Assembly: GCF_000507185.2 (NCBI RefSeq)
Contig: NZ_AYTM02000002.1
Span: 2,581,001 to 2,645,000, forward strand
Reading direction: 5' to 3'
DNA: 64,000 bases
Source: Pseudomonas syringae KCTC 12500
GTDB lineage: Bacteria; Pseudomonadota; Gammaproteobacteria; Pseudomonadales; Pseudomonadaceae
Positions 36,338 to 45,058 of this stretch are shown here, in pieces (position 1 is the first letter of the stretch; each line of letters begins with the position of its first letter). Below the pieces are notes generated by a model, which worked only from the letters and a program-made list of their open reading frames with translations, did no database searches and was not told the origin of the DNA. The position numbers and the translations under genes were made by a program.

Positions 36338-37171
36338 ATGCAGCATGAAAGCCCGACGAGTGGCATGAACATGTCGGCCCTGAGACGGCACAAGCACAGC
36401 CTGGATCTGGCCGACGAAAGCGTGGCCATCGAAGTGCCGGGGCTGAATCTGTTCTATGGCGACAAGCAGGCGCTGTTTGATATCGCCCTGAATATCCCGA
36501 AGCAGAAGGTGACCTCGTTCATCGGTCCGTCCGGGTGTGGCAAATCGACGTTGTTGCGCTGCTTCAACCGCATGAACGACCTGGTCGATGGTTGCCGGGT
36601 CGAAGGCGCGATCAACCTGTACGGGCACAACATCTACACCAAGGGCGAGGAAGTCGCCGAGTTGCGTCGCCGCGTCGGCATGGTGTTTCAGAAGCCCAAT
36701 CCGTTCCCCAAGACGATTTATGAAAACGTGGTCTACGGGCTGCGCATTCAGGGGATCAACAAGAAGCGCGTGCTCGATGAAGCTGTCGAGTGGGCGCTGA
36801 AAGCCGCTGCGCTCTGGGATGAAGTCAAGGATCGACTGCATGAGTCGGCATTGGGTTTATCCGGGGGGCAGCAGCAGCGTCTGGTCATTGCCCGAACGAT
36901 CGCCGTGGAGCCGGAAGTCCTGCTGCTCGACGAACCCTGTTCGGCACTCGATCCGATTTCGACCCTCAAAGTCGAAGAACTGATCTACGAACTGAAATCG
37001 AAATACACCATTGTGATCGTTACCCACAACATGCAGCAGGCGGCTCGGGTGTCGGATTACACCGCGTTTATGTACATGGGCAAACTTGTCGAGTTCGGTG
37101 ATACGGATACCTTGTTCACCAACCCGGCAAAAAAACAGACAGAAGACTACATCACCGGTCGTTACGGGTAG
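36338..37171 (+). CDS. pstB: Phosphate ABC transporter ATPase PstB
   Basis: Energises phosphate import on the cytoplasmic face of PstCA. 277 residues. Walker A 'GPSGCGKST' (about 66-74), Q-loop 'VFQKPNPFP', ABC signature 'LSGGQQQRL', Walker B '[12 protein letters not shown]' and the switch His in 'VTHNMQQA' are all intact. About 30 extra N-terminal residues precede the usual start. AGGAGCAATCC stands before ATG 36338. In one operon with pstA and phoU. Confidence 0.97.
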   Translation: MQHESPTSGMNMSALRRHKHSLDLADESVAIEVPGLNLFYGDKQALFDIALNIPKQKVTSFIGPSGCGKSTLLRCFNRMNDLVDGCRVEGAINLYGHNIYTKGEEVAELRRRVGMVFQKPNPFPKTIYENVVYGLRIQGINKKRVLDEAVEWALKAAALWDEVKDRLHESALGLSGGQQQRLVIARTIAVEPEVLLLDEPCSALDPISTLKVEELIYELKSKYTIVIVTHNMQQAARVSDYTAFMYMGKLVEFGDTDTLFTNPAKKQTEDYITGRYG

Positions 37172-37241
37172 TACGTGCTTCGTCAGCCCTGAACCACCGC
37201 TGCGTTTTCGCAATTAACCGGACGTTCCAAGGACACCCAGC

Positions 37242-38003
37242 ATGATCCACAAAGACAGCCATACGCATCACATTTCCCAACAGTTCAACGCTGAACTCGA
37301 AGACGTTCGCAGCCATTTGCTCGAAATGGGTGGCCTGGTCGAGAAGCAGGTGAACGATTCGGTCACGGCGCTGATCGAGGCCGACTCTGGCCTTGCCCAA
37401 CGTGTTCGCGAAGTCGACGACCGGATCAATCAGATGGAGCGCAGCATCGACGAAGAATGTCTGCGCATTCTGGCGCGTCGCCAGCCTGCAGCGTCCGACC
37501 TGCGCCTGATCATCAGCATTTCCAAGTCGGTGATCGACCTGGAGCGCATTGGTGATGAAGCGACCAAGATCGCGCGCCGTGCCATCAAGCTCTGCGAAGA
37601 GGGCGAGGCACCACGCGGTTACGTCGAAGTGCGTCACATCGGCGATCAGGTGCGCAACATGGTGCGCGATGCGCTGGACTCGTTCGCCCGTTTCGACGCC
37701 GAGCTGGCCCTGTCGGTTGCGCAGTACGACAAGACCATCGACCGCGAGTACAAGACGGCCCTGCGCGAGCTGGCGACCTACATGATGGAAGATCCACGCT
37801 CGATCTCCCGGGTCCTGGACGTCATCTGGGTGCTGCGCTCTCTGGAGCGAATCGGCGACCATGCGCGCAACATTTCCGAGCTGGTGATCTACCTGGTGCG
37901 CGGGACCGACGTGCGGCACATGGGTCTCAAGCGCATGAAGGAAGAAGTGCAGGGTATATCGAGCGAAACCGCTAATGTTCCGGGCAACGCTGACGATAAG
38001 TAA
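37242..38003 (+). CDS. phoU: Phosphate signalling protein PhoU
   Basis: Couples the Pst transporter to the PhoR kinase and keeps the Pho regulon silent in phosphate excess. 253 residues, all-helical, with the two metal-binding repeats readable as 'ISKSVIDLERIGDEATKIAR' (about 91-110) and 'VLRSLERIGDHARNISELVI' (about 196-215). Last gene of the pst operon, closed by a strong terminator. Confidence 0.97.
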   Translation: MIHKDSHTHHISQQFNAELEDVRSHLLEMGGLVEKQVNDSVTALIEADSGLAQRVREVDDRINQMERSIDEECLRILARRQPAASDLRLIISISKSVIDLERIGDEATKIARRAIKLCEEGEAPRGYVEVRHIGDQVRNMVRDALDSFARFDAELALSVAQYDKTIDREYKTALRELATYMMEDPRSISRVLDVIWVLRSLERIGDHARNISELVIYLVRGTDVRHMGLKRMKEEVQGISSETANVPGNADDK

Positions 38004-38020
38004 GATTGCCTGCGAGAAAA

Positions 38021-38046
38021 ACGCCCAGCACGCGCTGGGCGTTTTT
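38021..38046 (+). terminator. Rho-independent terminator of the pst-phoU operon
   Basis: ACGCCCAGC (38021-38029) / GCTGGGCGT (38034-38042) with loop ACGC, preceded by AAAA and followed by TTTT; works in both orientations. Confidence 0.92.
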
Positions 38047-38207
38047 CGTTGCGCAGATCAGTATTTCCCGTCGCCTGCGGATTAAATGCCGCGGCGCAGT
38101 CAATCAATATGGCAGTTGGCTATCAGTCAACGCTATGCTTGCCGAAACAAAGGGCGTGTTGGCATACCGCAGTTCGCCTCCAGGTGAACACGCCCGCAGG
38201 AGCGTCG

Positions 38208-39098
38208 ATGAGTAAGGTCAGTGTATTGGTGGTGGATGACGCGACTTTCATTCGCGACTTGGTCAAGAAAGGGCTGCGCAATTATTTCCCCGGGATTCAT
38301 ACCGAGGACGCGGTCAATGGTCGCAAGGCTCAGACGTTGCTGGGCAAAGAGGCGTTCGACCTGATTCTGTGCGACTGGGAAATGCCCGAAATGTCCGGCC
38401 TGGAGCTGTTGACATGGTGCCGTGAGCAAGACAATTACCTGAGAACCGTCCCGTTCATCATGGTGACCAGCCGTGGCGACAAGGAAAACGTCGTGCAGGC
38501 CATTCAGGCCGGTGTGACCGATTTTGTCGGCAAGCCGTTCACCAATGAACAGCTGCTGACCAAGGTCAAGAAAGCGCTGGCAAAAGTCGGCAAGCTCGAC
38601 GCCGTCATGTCCACAGCCCCGGCACGCATGAACTCGCCGCTCAATGACTCACTGAGTGCATTGACCGGTGGCAAGGCCGAAGTGGTTCGTGCCGCGCCTG
38701 CTGCAGCCGCGGCCGCAGCCCCCAGGCCCGCCCCTGCACCCGTCAGATCGGCACAGCCGACCGGTCGCGGCCAGGGCCAGTTGCGCCTGCCCAACGGCAC
38801 TCAGTCATGCGTGATCAAGGCCCTCACCCTGAAAGACGCCACACTGGTGATTCGCGTCAGCGAAAACCTGCCACAGGTACTCGACAGCGCGGTGCTGGAC
38901 CTTGAGCAGGGCGAGGACAACGAGGTTGCACGCCTGAACGGCTATCTGCACTCCGTCGCCGCCTTTGAGCAGAAGCCGGACAGCGAATGGCTGCAAGTGA
39001 CCTTCCGCTTTGTCGATCACGACGCGCAGAAGCTCGATTACCTGTCGCGTCTGATTGCTCGTGGCACGGCGCAGAAGCACTTCATCCCGGGCGCCTGA
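38208..39098 (+). CDS. Response regulator with a C-terminal PilZ-like domain
   Basis: 296 residues. The CheY-type receiver (about 1-125) has the acidic pocket D10-D11, the phospho-acceptor D56 ('LILCDWEMPEMSG') and Lys in 'DFVGKPF'. An Ala/Pro-rich linker (about 160-185) leads to a C-terminal domain of about 110 residues that looks PilZ-like ('QLRLPNGTQSCVIKALTLKD') but lacks the clear RxxxR c-di-GMP motif. There is no DNA-binding domain, so the output is probably protein- or nucleotide-mediated. AGGAGCGTCG precedes ATG 38208. It follows phoU at a position I recall as conserved in Pseudomonas; no kinase is adjacent. Confidence 0.85.
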   Translation: MSKVSVLVVDDATFIRDLVKKGLRNYFPGIHTEDAVNGRKAQTLLGKEAFDLILCDWEMPEMSGLELLTWCREQDNYLRTVPFIMVTSRGDKENVVQAIQAGVTDFVGKPFTNEQLLTKVKKALAKVGKLDAVMSTAPARMNSPLNDSLSALTGGKAEVVRAAPAAAAAAAPRPAPAPVRSAQPTGRGQGQLRLPNGTQSCVIKALTLKDATLVIRVSENLPQVLDSAVLDLEQGEDNEVARLNGYLHSVAAFEQKPDSEWLQVTFRFVDHDAQKLDYLSRLIARGTAQKHFIPGA

Positions 39099-39226
39099 CC
39101 TCCACCTGCCGCTGATCTGAATGGCATGCCGGCGCTGCGTTGGCGTGCAGCTTACAGTCAGCGACGTTGTTTCCTGCCTGTTCGATACAGATGTGCTTCT
39201 TTCGCGGTAGCGCAGGGTTCTATTTA

Positions 39227-39269
39227 GTTTTTCCAGTCGCATGAAAATGCAAATACCTACTGGAAAAAC
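39227..39269 (+). promoter_or_regulatory. 11-bp inverted repeat over the ribosome-site region of the toxin-like gene
   Basis: GTTTTTCCAGT (39227-39237) pairs perfectly with ACTGGAAAAAC (39259-39269), with a 21-nt loop. The right arm ends 5 bp before the ATG at 39275 and contains the only purine-rich stretch (GGAAAAA) that could serve as a ribosome site, so the folded RNA could block translation. It could also be a protein-binding dyad. Confidence 0.55.
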
Positions 39270-39274
39270 CCCCA

Positions 39275-42200
39275 ATGACGCTCAACCCGCTGCAATCAAC
39301 CCCAGGCACTGCAACTGCCCACCCCGCATCTGTCGTGACCAGGCGCTCTGCCTTGCGTCTGTTCTGCGAGGCCCTTGTCGGGCTGACACCGGATGCCGAA
39401 TACCGCGATAACGCACTGCTCAGTTCGCTCGATGAGCGGCTGGCCAAGCCCGACATACAGGCCTCGGTAGCGCTCAGACTGGCGGCGATACCCGCCAATG
39501 AATGGCCCGACAGTGACCTGCAGGTCGATCCTTCGACGGCGATGTCGTTGGCTACCCGTGGCGAGTATCTGCGCCGGCTCGCGGCCCATGTGGTCAATCC
39601 CGGTAACGCACGCTGGCTTGACGCCGCTATCCGCGACGCCACCCTGGTACCGGGCATGCGCACGCTTTCTCTGGCGATCAGCCTCAGGTCCGAGCATTCA
39701 GGATTATCATTCGAGTCGCTGATAGCGCTTGCTGCCCTGTTGCTGATGCCGGCGTTGCATTCAAGCAGCGAGCCGGACAAGTCGCTGCCCAGCGCTCATA
39801 GCCTTGATGTGGATGTCCCGGCGCTTGAGGTCTGGAGCACGGTGCGGCATCTCGATTACCTGTTTCAACAATCAGGTATCGAGCTGCTGTGCGAGCTTGA
39901 TGCCACGGAAAGCTATCTGCGGTTCAGCCCCCACGACACCTGGTCTGCCTTGAGCCAGACCGCCCAGTTCAAATCGCTCTTCGCACCGCTGCTGGGTTAC
40001 ATGGACTGGTACGGAGGGCGGCCTGGAGAACAGGCGTCGCCGCGCATTACGCAGGCGCTCGCCGGGCGAGTGATCGCTGATCGGGTTGCGGCGACTGTGC
40101 AGCTCGATGGCGAGCCGCTGGACGTTGCCCTGCGCCGCGGCTGGGTGTGTGAATACAGCCATGTCCAGCTTTACGACAGGGTTCGTCAGTTGATTCGTGC
40201 GCACTATCCGCAGGCGCGTTCCAGCACCCTCGACATGCTGTGTTACCTGTTTTTACGCGAGGTGATGCCTGAGCTTCTGGTGGCGAGTGTCCCCGATCAT
40301 CTTCAATACGGGCGCTCGTTGCAAAGTGTGGCGCTGATTCACAGCGTTGCGCTGGTCGAGGCGCTGACGCCAGGTCTGTCGCAAATCGCACCTTATGATG
40401 AGCTGGTCAGGGTCAGTGCGGGTCTGGCTCAGTCGAGCGATGCCGGGATTCATGCCTTGTGGGCGCGCACGCTGGTGGTCCCGGCCTTGCGCTACGCCAC
40501 TGCGCAGGGCGTTATTCAAGGGGCGGGCACTGACGATGTACATCAGGCAACCGCCGGGCAGATCAGTCAGGCGCTGGCTTTTCTGAATAATCAGCAGGCG
40601 TTGCATGCGGAGGAGTTGAACAGCCTGCTGGGAATAAAGCCTGCGGACCGAAAGAAGCTGGCGCACCAGATGCTGGAGAAAGCAGGCGTCGATCAGCGGC
40701 TGTGGGATCAGAGCATCAAGATCGATCACTGGCCAATATTGCAGGCGCACGGGTTTACGGTGGCAGCATCCTACTCCCTGGATCGTGTGATAGCCGCTGG
40801 CAAGCCGCAAGCGACGGTTGTCGAGCTGCTGATGATGGGCGAGGTGTATATCGAGGGGCAGCCTACGATTCCCGATGCCTACGCCAGTGCTTTTGATCGG
40901 TTTCAGCAATCGCTGGTCAGTGCACAAGCCCGCATCATCAGGCGACTGTTGTCCGAAATGCAGGCGCAGCATCGAAATACCCTGTTGAACTCGACTTGCG
41001 AGGTCAGTCGGGTGCGATTCGGCGCACAAGAGGGCACGCAGGGGCTCTTCATTCGATGCCAGCAAGGCGACCACCGCAGCGACTTTCACGGTCACTCGGT
41101 GAACGAGCGTTTTTTCGAGCTGATACCGGCAGCCGGTGTAGCCGGTGAGGTGCATCAAGCCTTCACCTATGAGGTCGAGGGTGTCACGTGGTCGGGCACT
41201 ATTCCGATTACCGAAGCGCTCAGCCGCAAACAGGCTCACCAGCGGCGTATCGAAAAAGCCAGCGTTACGCCCTTATGGCCAATGGACAGCGACGCTTACC
41301 TCAACGGCACCGTTTCACGCTCCGCGATCGCTTATCACCGACCGCAGCCAGGAACGCTGGTGCCCTCCGGCGACTTGATCTTCCAGGCCGATGCCGATCA
41401 GCAAAGCGCTTTGGAACATCTGGCGAACAAGGCCGCAGCACATTTGCTTGACCGGTTTTTCGAGCAAAGCAAGGCGCTGCATCTGCATGAGACGGAATGG
41501 GAAAAAATCTGGGCCAGGGAGCGCGAGTTCGCTGACATGGCTGCGCGGCTGATCATTCCTTTTTATGGCTGCATCAAGGACCTGGCCAGCGGTGATCGGT
41601 CTGGCAGCGTGGTCCTCGACTGCGTGACGGATCTGGCTTTCGCGCTGATTCCGCTTGGACAGTTCGCCGGCTCGACGGCTCGAATCATCCTGCGGGCTGG
41701 CGAAATGAGTGTCGAGTCAGTCGCCAGACTCACCGGCAAGGCAGTCAGCACATTGATCGGCGGCCTGGCAGAGCAGAGTGCCGTGTTCGCCGTGCGAGAC
41801 CTGGGGCGGTGTGGATTGAAACTGGGCGTGCGTGGCTGGTCTGCACTGCTGGAGGAGGTGCCGTCGCTGCGCACCGTGTTTTCATCTCAGTCACTGCTCG
41901 ATACCGTCTTCGGTCTGGACAAAGGCATGTATCGACTCGCCGACAGCGTGGCAACGCCACTGCCGGTGAATGTGGAGTCTGTGGACAGGGTCGTGATGGT
42001 CGATGGCAGACGCGATGTGGCTGTACGCGATGTCGGTACCGCGCAACAGCCGGACTTGAGGCTTTGCGATCCGCGATCCGACGCAGTATTCGGGAAAAGA
42101 CTGACGCCCCTGTCGCAGAACAATCTCACGGAGTTTTCAGTTTTTTCAGCGCAGGAGCGTATAGGCCCCGAGCATTACCCGGCCATCGCGCCGGTTATCC

Positions 42201-43936
42201 CGGTCGGTGAGGGGGCCTGTGAGATACGAATCGTCGAAGGCTGTAAGGTGCAGACCATCGAGAGGGAGGAGGGGGTATTCGATATCCTCGTGGATGAGCG
42301 GATCTACCACCTCGACACCCACGCCCACGATGCGGCGCTGCGCACGTTGGCGGTCGAGAGGCTTTCTCGACGTTCCGCTTCGTTGCAGGAAAACGAAGCG
42401 GTCTGTCGGGTTCGACGTAACCTGATACAGGCTCCCTGCAGCCACGGTGTGAAGCTGATAACGCCTGCGCCAGAGCCGATAAGCGAAGGCTCTACGTCCC
42501 CCACACGCACTGGCAAATATCCGAGTAATGCGATGGACGCCCGCGAATTCGGCCTGGCCCGACTGTCGCTGGGTGCCGACTCCACGATTCCGGACATTGA
42601 TGTCTTCGTCAACGAAGGCAAGTTCTGCAAATGGGCTGATACCGCTGAACCCTCCGCCTCCACCTCGACGCAAGCACCTGCGGGAAAAGGGGTCGTAGCG
42701 CTTTCCGACGCCGAGCGAGCGCTCTTTGCGTTGCCCGAGACGCCAGTTTACTTGTCAGAGTTTTCTGGTGCGCTGACGGAGAAAGGGCTTTTGGGGCTGC
42801 CGGAAAACTTCCCGTTGCAAGACGCCTTCTGGATATATGTGCACATACCTGTCATCGAGCTCGGGCCTATCGCATCGGGCATCGCAGATGCCCGAACCCT
42901 GCGTGGTATCCGGCTGGATACGGAGAGCGTGCCCTGGATTTATATCGAGCCGGACACAGGCGTTTTCTACAAGGCTGCCATCACCGGGAGTGGGCTCGAG
43001 TTGAAGTTTTCCCGTGTGACCGATGTGGCGCAGATCAACGAGTACATCAGAGTTTCCGAACAGTATCGACTGGTTCGTGAGCTTCCCGATGCCGAGCAGG
43101 ACCAGGAAAATATTGCACGTCTGCTGTTTGACCTGCTGGACGATTCCACGCGCGACGAATGGCTTGTGTCCTGGGCAGAACCCGTCAAGAACTACAACGA
43201 CTATGTGCAGTGGTGCATGGCTAATCAGAAGCCGAATGATCTCCTGCGATTTGCCGCGAATATCATGTCTGGCGAGGATATTCAGAAGAAATTCGTTGAA
43301 CTGGCCAGGAACAGCATTCCGGATTTCAAAAAAATCACCCAGCGAAGCCTGCCGGAACAGCAGCATATTGTCGAAGTGCTCAATCACCTGCTGCCGACAC
43401 AGGGTTCTCCGATCAAATGGGAGAGGTTGAACCTGGAAAGTATCGTGATGCCCAATGCACCCAAACGAATAATGAAGCAGGTCAGGGGCGCCAATCTGTC
43501 TTTTCTGCAGGCTTACACCGAGTCGGGCGAGCGGATCGTCTACTACGCGCTTTCCGGAGGCAAAAAAGCCCGGGACCTGAAGCTGCAGCCAGACGTCGCC
43601 GAGCAAACCGAGCGGGTCATCGACGGGGTGATCTACTGTGATGCAAGGGCCCGCATGGCCGGGCGTCAGCCTGATCCGGGTTTTACCAGTTTGCCGGTCA
43701 TCAGGGACGTCGATCATCTGGTGGTCAGGAAATTCGGGCGTCACCTCGATTCTGAAAGGCTGATTGCGACGATCTTCAAGGAAGATATGGCGTCTACCAG
43801 CCTGACCCATATCAAGGTGTTCACCGTGATGGAAACCTGCCGCTCTTGTGGCGGATTCGTTTTGCCCCGCTTGAAACTCGACTTTCCCGAGGCGCACTTT
43901 TCCGTGACGTACCTCAAGCCTTATCAGGCCTCCTGA
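39275..43936 (+). CDS. Giant toxin-like protein with C-terminal deaminase-type domain
   Basis: A 1553-residue protein with no classical signal peptide. The N-terminus is Ser/Thr/Pro-rich and free of acidic residues to position 31. A segment at about 758-830 ('LIIPFYGCIKDLASGD', 'DLAFALIPLGQFAG') resembles the hydrophobic helical region of large Pseudomonas dermonecrotic-toxin-like proteins. The last about 120 residues look like a nucleic-acid deaminase of bacterial polymorphic toxins (BURPS668_1122-type): 'VYYALSGGKKARDL', then 'DSERLIATIF' (D1492, E1494), then 'METCRSCGGFVLPRL' (C1522, C1525) and 'FPEAHFSV', matching the layout (H/D)xE...CxxC for zinc and catalysis. No immunity-like small gene follows. 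It lies between genes that are neighbours in the usual Pho locus, so it is an insertion. The deaminase call is by eye. Confidence 0.75.
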   Translation: MTLNPLQSTPGTATAHPASVVTRRSALRLFCEALVGLTPDAEYRDNALLSSLDERLAKPDIQASVALRLAAIPANEWPDSDLQVDPSTAMSLATRGEYLRRLAAHVVNPGNARWLDAAIRDATLVPGMRTLSLAISLRSEHSGLSFESLIALAALLLMPALHSSSEPDKSLPSAHSLDVDVPALEVWSTVRHLDYLFQQSGIELLCELDATESYLRFSPHDTWSALSQTAQFKSLFAPLLGYMDWYGGRPGEQASPRITQALAGRVIADRVAATVQLDGEPLDVALRRGWVCEYSHVQLYDRVRQLIRAHYPQARSSTLDMLCYLFLREVMPELLVASVPDHLQYGRSLQSVALIHSVALVEALTPGLSQIAPYDELVRVSAGLAQSSDAGIHALWARTLVVPALRYATAQGVIQGAGTDDVHQATAGQISQALAFLNNQQALHAEELNSLLGIKPADRKKLAHQMLEKAGVDQRLWDQSIKIDHWPILQAHGFTVAASYSLDRVIAAGKPQATVVELLMMGEVYIEGQPTIPDAYASAFDRFQQSLVSAQARIIRRLLSEMQAQHRNTLLNSTCEVSRVRFGAQEGTQGLFIRCQQGDHRSDFHGHSVNERFFELIPAAGVAGEVHQAFTYEVEGVTWSGTIPITEALSRKQAHQRRIEKASVTPLWPMDSDAYLNGTVSRSAIAYHRPQPGTLVPSGDLIFQADADQQSALEHLANKAAAHLLDRFFEQSKALHLHETEWEKIWAREREFADMAARLIIPFYGCIKDLASGDRSGSVVLDCVTDLAFALIPLGQFAGSTARIILRAGEMSVESVARLTGKAVSTLIGGLAEQSAVFAVRDLGRCGLKLGVRGWSALLEEVPSLRTVFSSQSLLDTVFGLDKGMYRLADSVATPLPVNVESVDRVVMVDGRRDVAVRDVGTAQQPDLRLCDPRSDAVFGKRLTPLSQNNLTEFSVFSAQERIGPEHYPAIAPVIPVGEGACEIRIVEGCKVQTIEREEGVFDILVDERIYHLDTHAHDAALRTLAVERLSRRSASLQENEAVCRVRRNLIQAPCSHGVKLITPAPEPISEGSTSPTRTGKYPSNAMDAREFGLARLSLGADSTIPDIDVFVNEGKFCKWADTAEPSASTSTQAPAGKGVVALSDAERALFALPETPVYLSEFSGALTEKGLLGLPENFPLQDAFWIYVHIPVIELGPIASGIADARTLRGIRLDTESVPWIYIEPDTGVFYKAAITGSGLELKFSRVTDVAQINEYIRVSEQYRLVRELPDAEQDQENIARLLFDLLDDSTRDEWLVSWAEPVKNYNDYVQWCMANQKPNDLLRFAANIMSGEDIQKKFVELARNSIPDFKKITQRSLPEQQHIVEVLNHLLPTQGSPIKWERLNLESIVMPNAPKRIMKQVRGANLSFLQAYTESGERIVYYALSGGKKARDLKLQPDVAEQTERVIDGVIYCDARARMAGRQPDPGFTSLPVIRDVDHLVVRKFGRHLDSERLIATIFKEDMASTSLTHIKVFTVMETCRSCGGFVLPRLKLDFPEAHFSVTYLKPYQAS

Positions 43937-44095
43937 CCGAGTCAGCCTTGCGCGGTGTGACACGACACCGCGTACCGGGCCTCTGGCGTGCCTTCCTTGA
44001 CGCTTCATTGATGTCCGATTGATACCCTTGCATCCTCTTCTGCCTGCAAGGCTGCTAGGCTTGGCACCCAGTGCCCTTGAACCCGACCCATCCCG

Positions 44096-44998
44096 ATGCT
44101 TGAACGCCTGCTTATCCTGTTTGCCCTGATGTTGACTGTGCAGTCGGCCGGGGCTGTCACGATTTATAAGTTCACCGATGCCGATGGCGTGGTGTCCTTT
44201 TCGGACCGGCCGACGCCCGGCGCATCGGTCATGGTGTTTCGGGACCGCATGGTCGAGCGTATCGACGGCCAGGTGCATTTGAGTGTCAGGCGTGAAAAGG
44301 GCGTACACAGCCTGTACGTGCGCAACGATCTGTACGCCCCGGTCGAAGTTGAACTCAAGCTCTCCAGTGTGACCAACGTGCTGGGGGTGTCTGGCTCGTC
44401 AGCGACGCTGCGCCGCACGATCCCTGCGCGCAGCAACCAGCGCGTGGTGGTCTTGAGCCCCAAGGTGGGGAGCAAGCCGATGAACTACGCCTCGGTGCTG
44501 AGTTCGACCCTGGGTGATCCCAAGGGCTCGGTGCAGGCCTATAAATACCCGCTGCCGTGGATTGGCGGGCCGTTTCGCCTGACTCAGGGACCGAATGGCA
44601 GATACAGCCATTACGGCGTCAAGGGGCGCTATGCAATGGACATCGCCATGCCGGAGGGGACGCCGATCATTGCCGCGCGCGGCGGTACGGTGGTGAAGAT
44701 CGAAAACAGCCAGTCAGGGCGGGGCTCGAATGCGTCAGGCAACTTTGTGCGCATTCTGCACGAGGACGGCACGATGGGCGTCTACCTGCACCTCATGCGC
44801 GGCTCAGTGAGTGTCAGGGAAGGTCAACGGGTCAGCGTCGGAACAGCACTGGCGCGGTCGGGCAACACCGGCAACAGCACCGGCCCGCACCTGCACTTCG
44901 TCGTGCAGCGCAACTCGGGCAATGAACTGATCTCGATCCCCTACGAATTCGCCACCCCCGTGCAGAGCCTGCCCAACTTCGCCGTCGGCGGGAATTGA
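44096..44998 (+). CDS. M23 family (LytM) metallopeptidase, exported
   Basis: A 300-residue protein with a signal peptide ('MLERLLILFALMLTVQSAGA'). An N-terminal DUF4124-like stretch ('IYKFTDADGVVSFSDRPT') precedes the C-terminal LytM domain (about 165-285). Zinc and catalytic residues are visible: H and D in 'HYGVKGRYAMDIAMPEGTPI' and the late 'GPHLHFVVQ'; 'YLHLM' carries the further His. Such enzymes cut peptidoglycan cross-bridges or activate amidases in the periplasm. ATG at 44096 directly follows CATCCCG, a weak site. It is next to the giant toxin-like gene but belongs to the conserved neighbourhood. Confidence 0.9.
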   Translation: MLERLLILFALMLTVQSAGAVTIYKFTDADGVVSFSDRPTPGASVMVFRDRMVERIDGQVHLSVRREKGVHSLYVRNDLYAPVEVELKLSSVTNVLGVSGSSATLRRTIPARSNQRVVVLSPKVGSKPMNYASVLSSTLGDPKGSVQAYKYPLPWIGGPFRLTQGPNGRYSHYGVKGRYAMDIAMPEGTPIIAARGGTVVKIENSQSGRGSNASGNFVRILHEDGTMGVYLHLMRGSVSVREGQRVSVGTALARSGNTGNSTGPHLHFVVQRNSGNELISIPYEFATPVQSLPNFAVGGN

Positions 44999-45058
44999 GG
45001 GGGAGCCATTCGTAGCTCCACGCCCTGCGTCCGATCCTGAACAGGCGGCGCTGATCGG

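Noticed and set aside
42755..44308. 517-codon minus-strand open frame at the end of the toxin-like gene
   Set aside because: Considered as an antisense immunity gene, but it covers both the toxin C-terminus and the M23 start and has shadow-frame composition.
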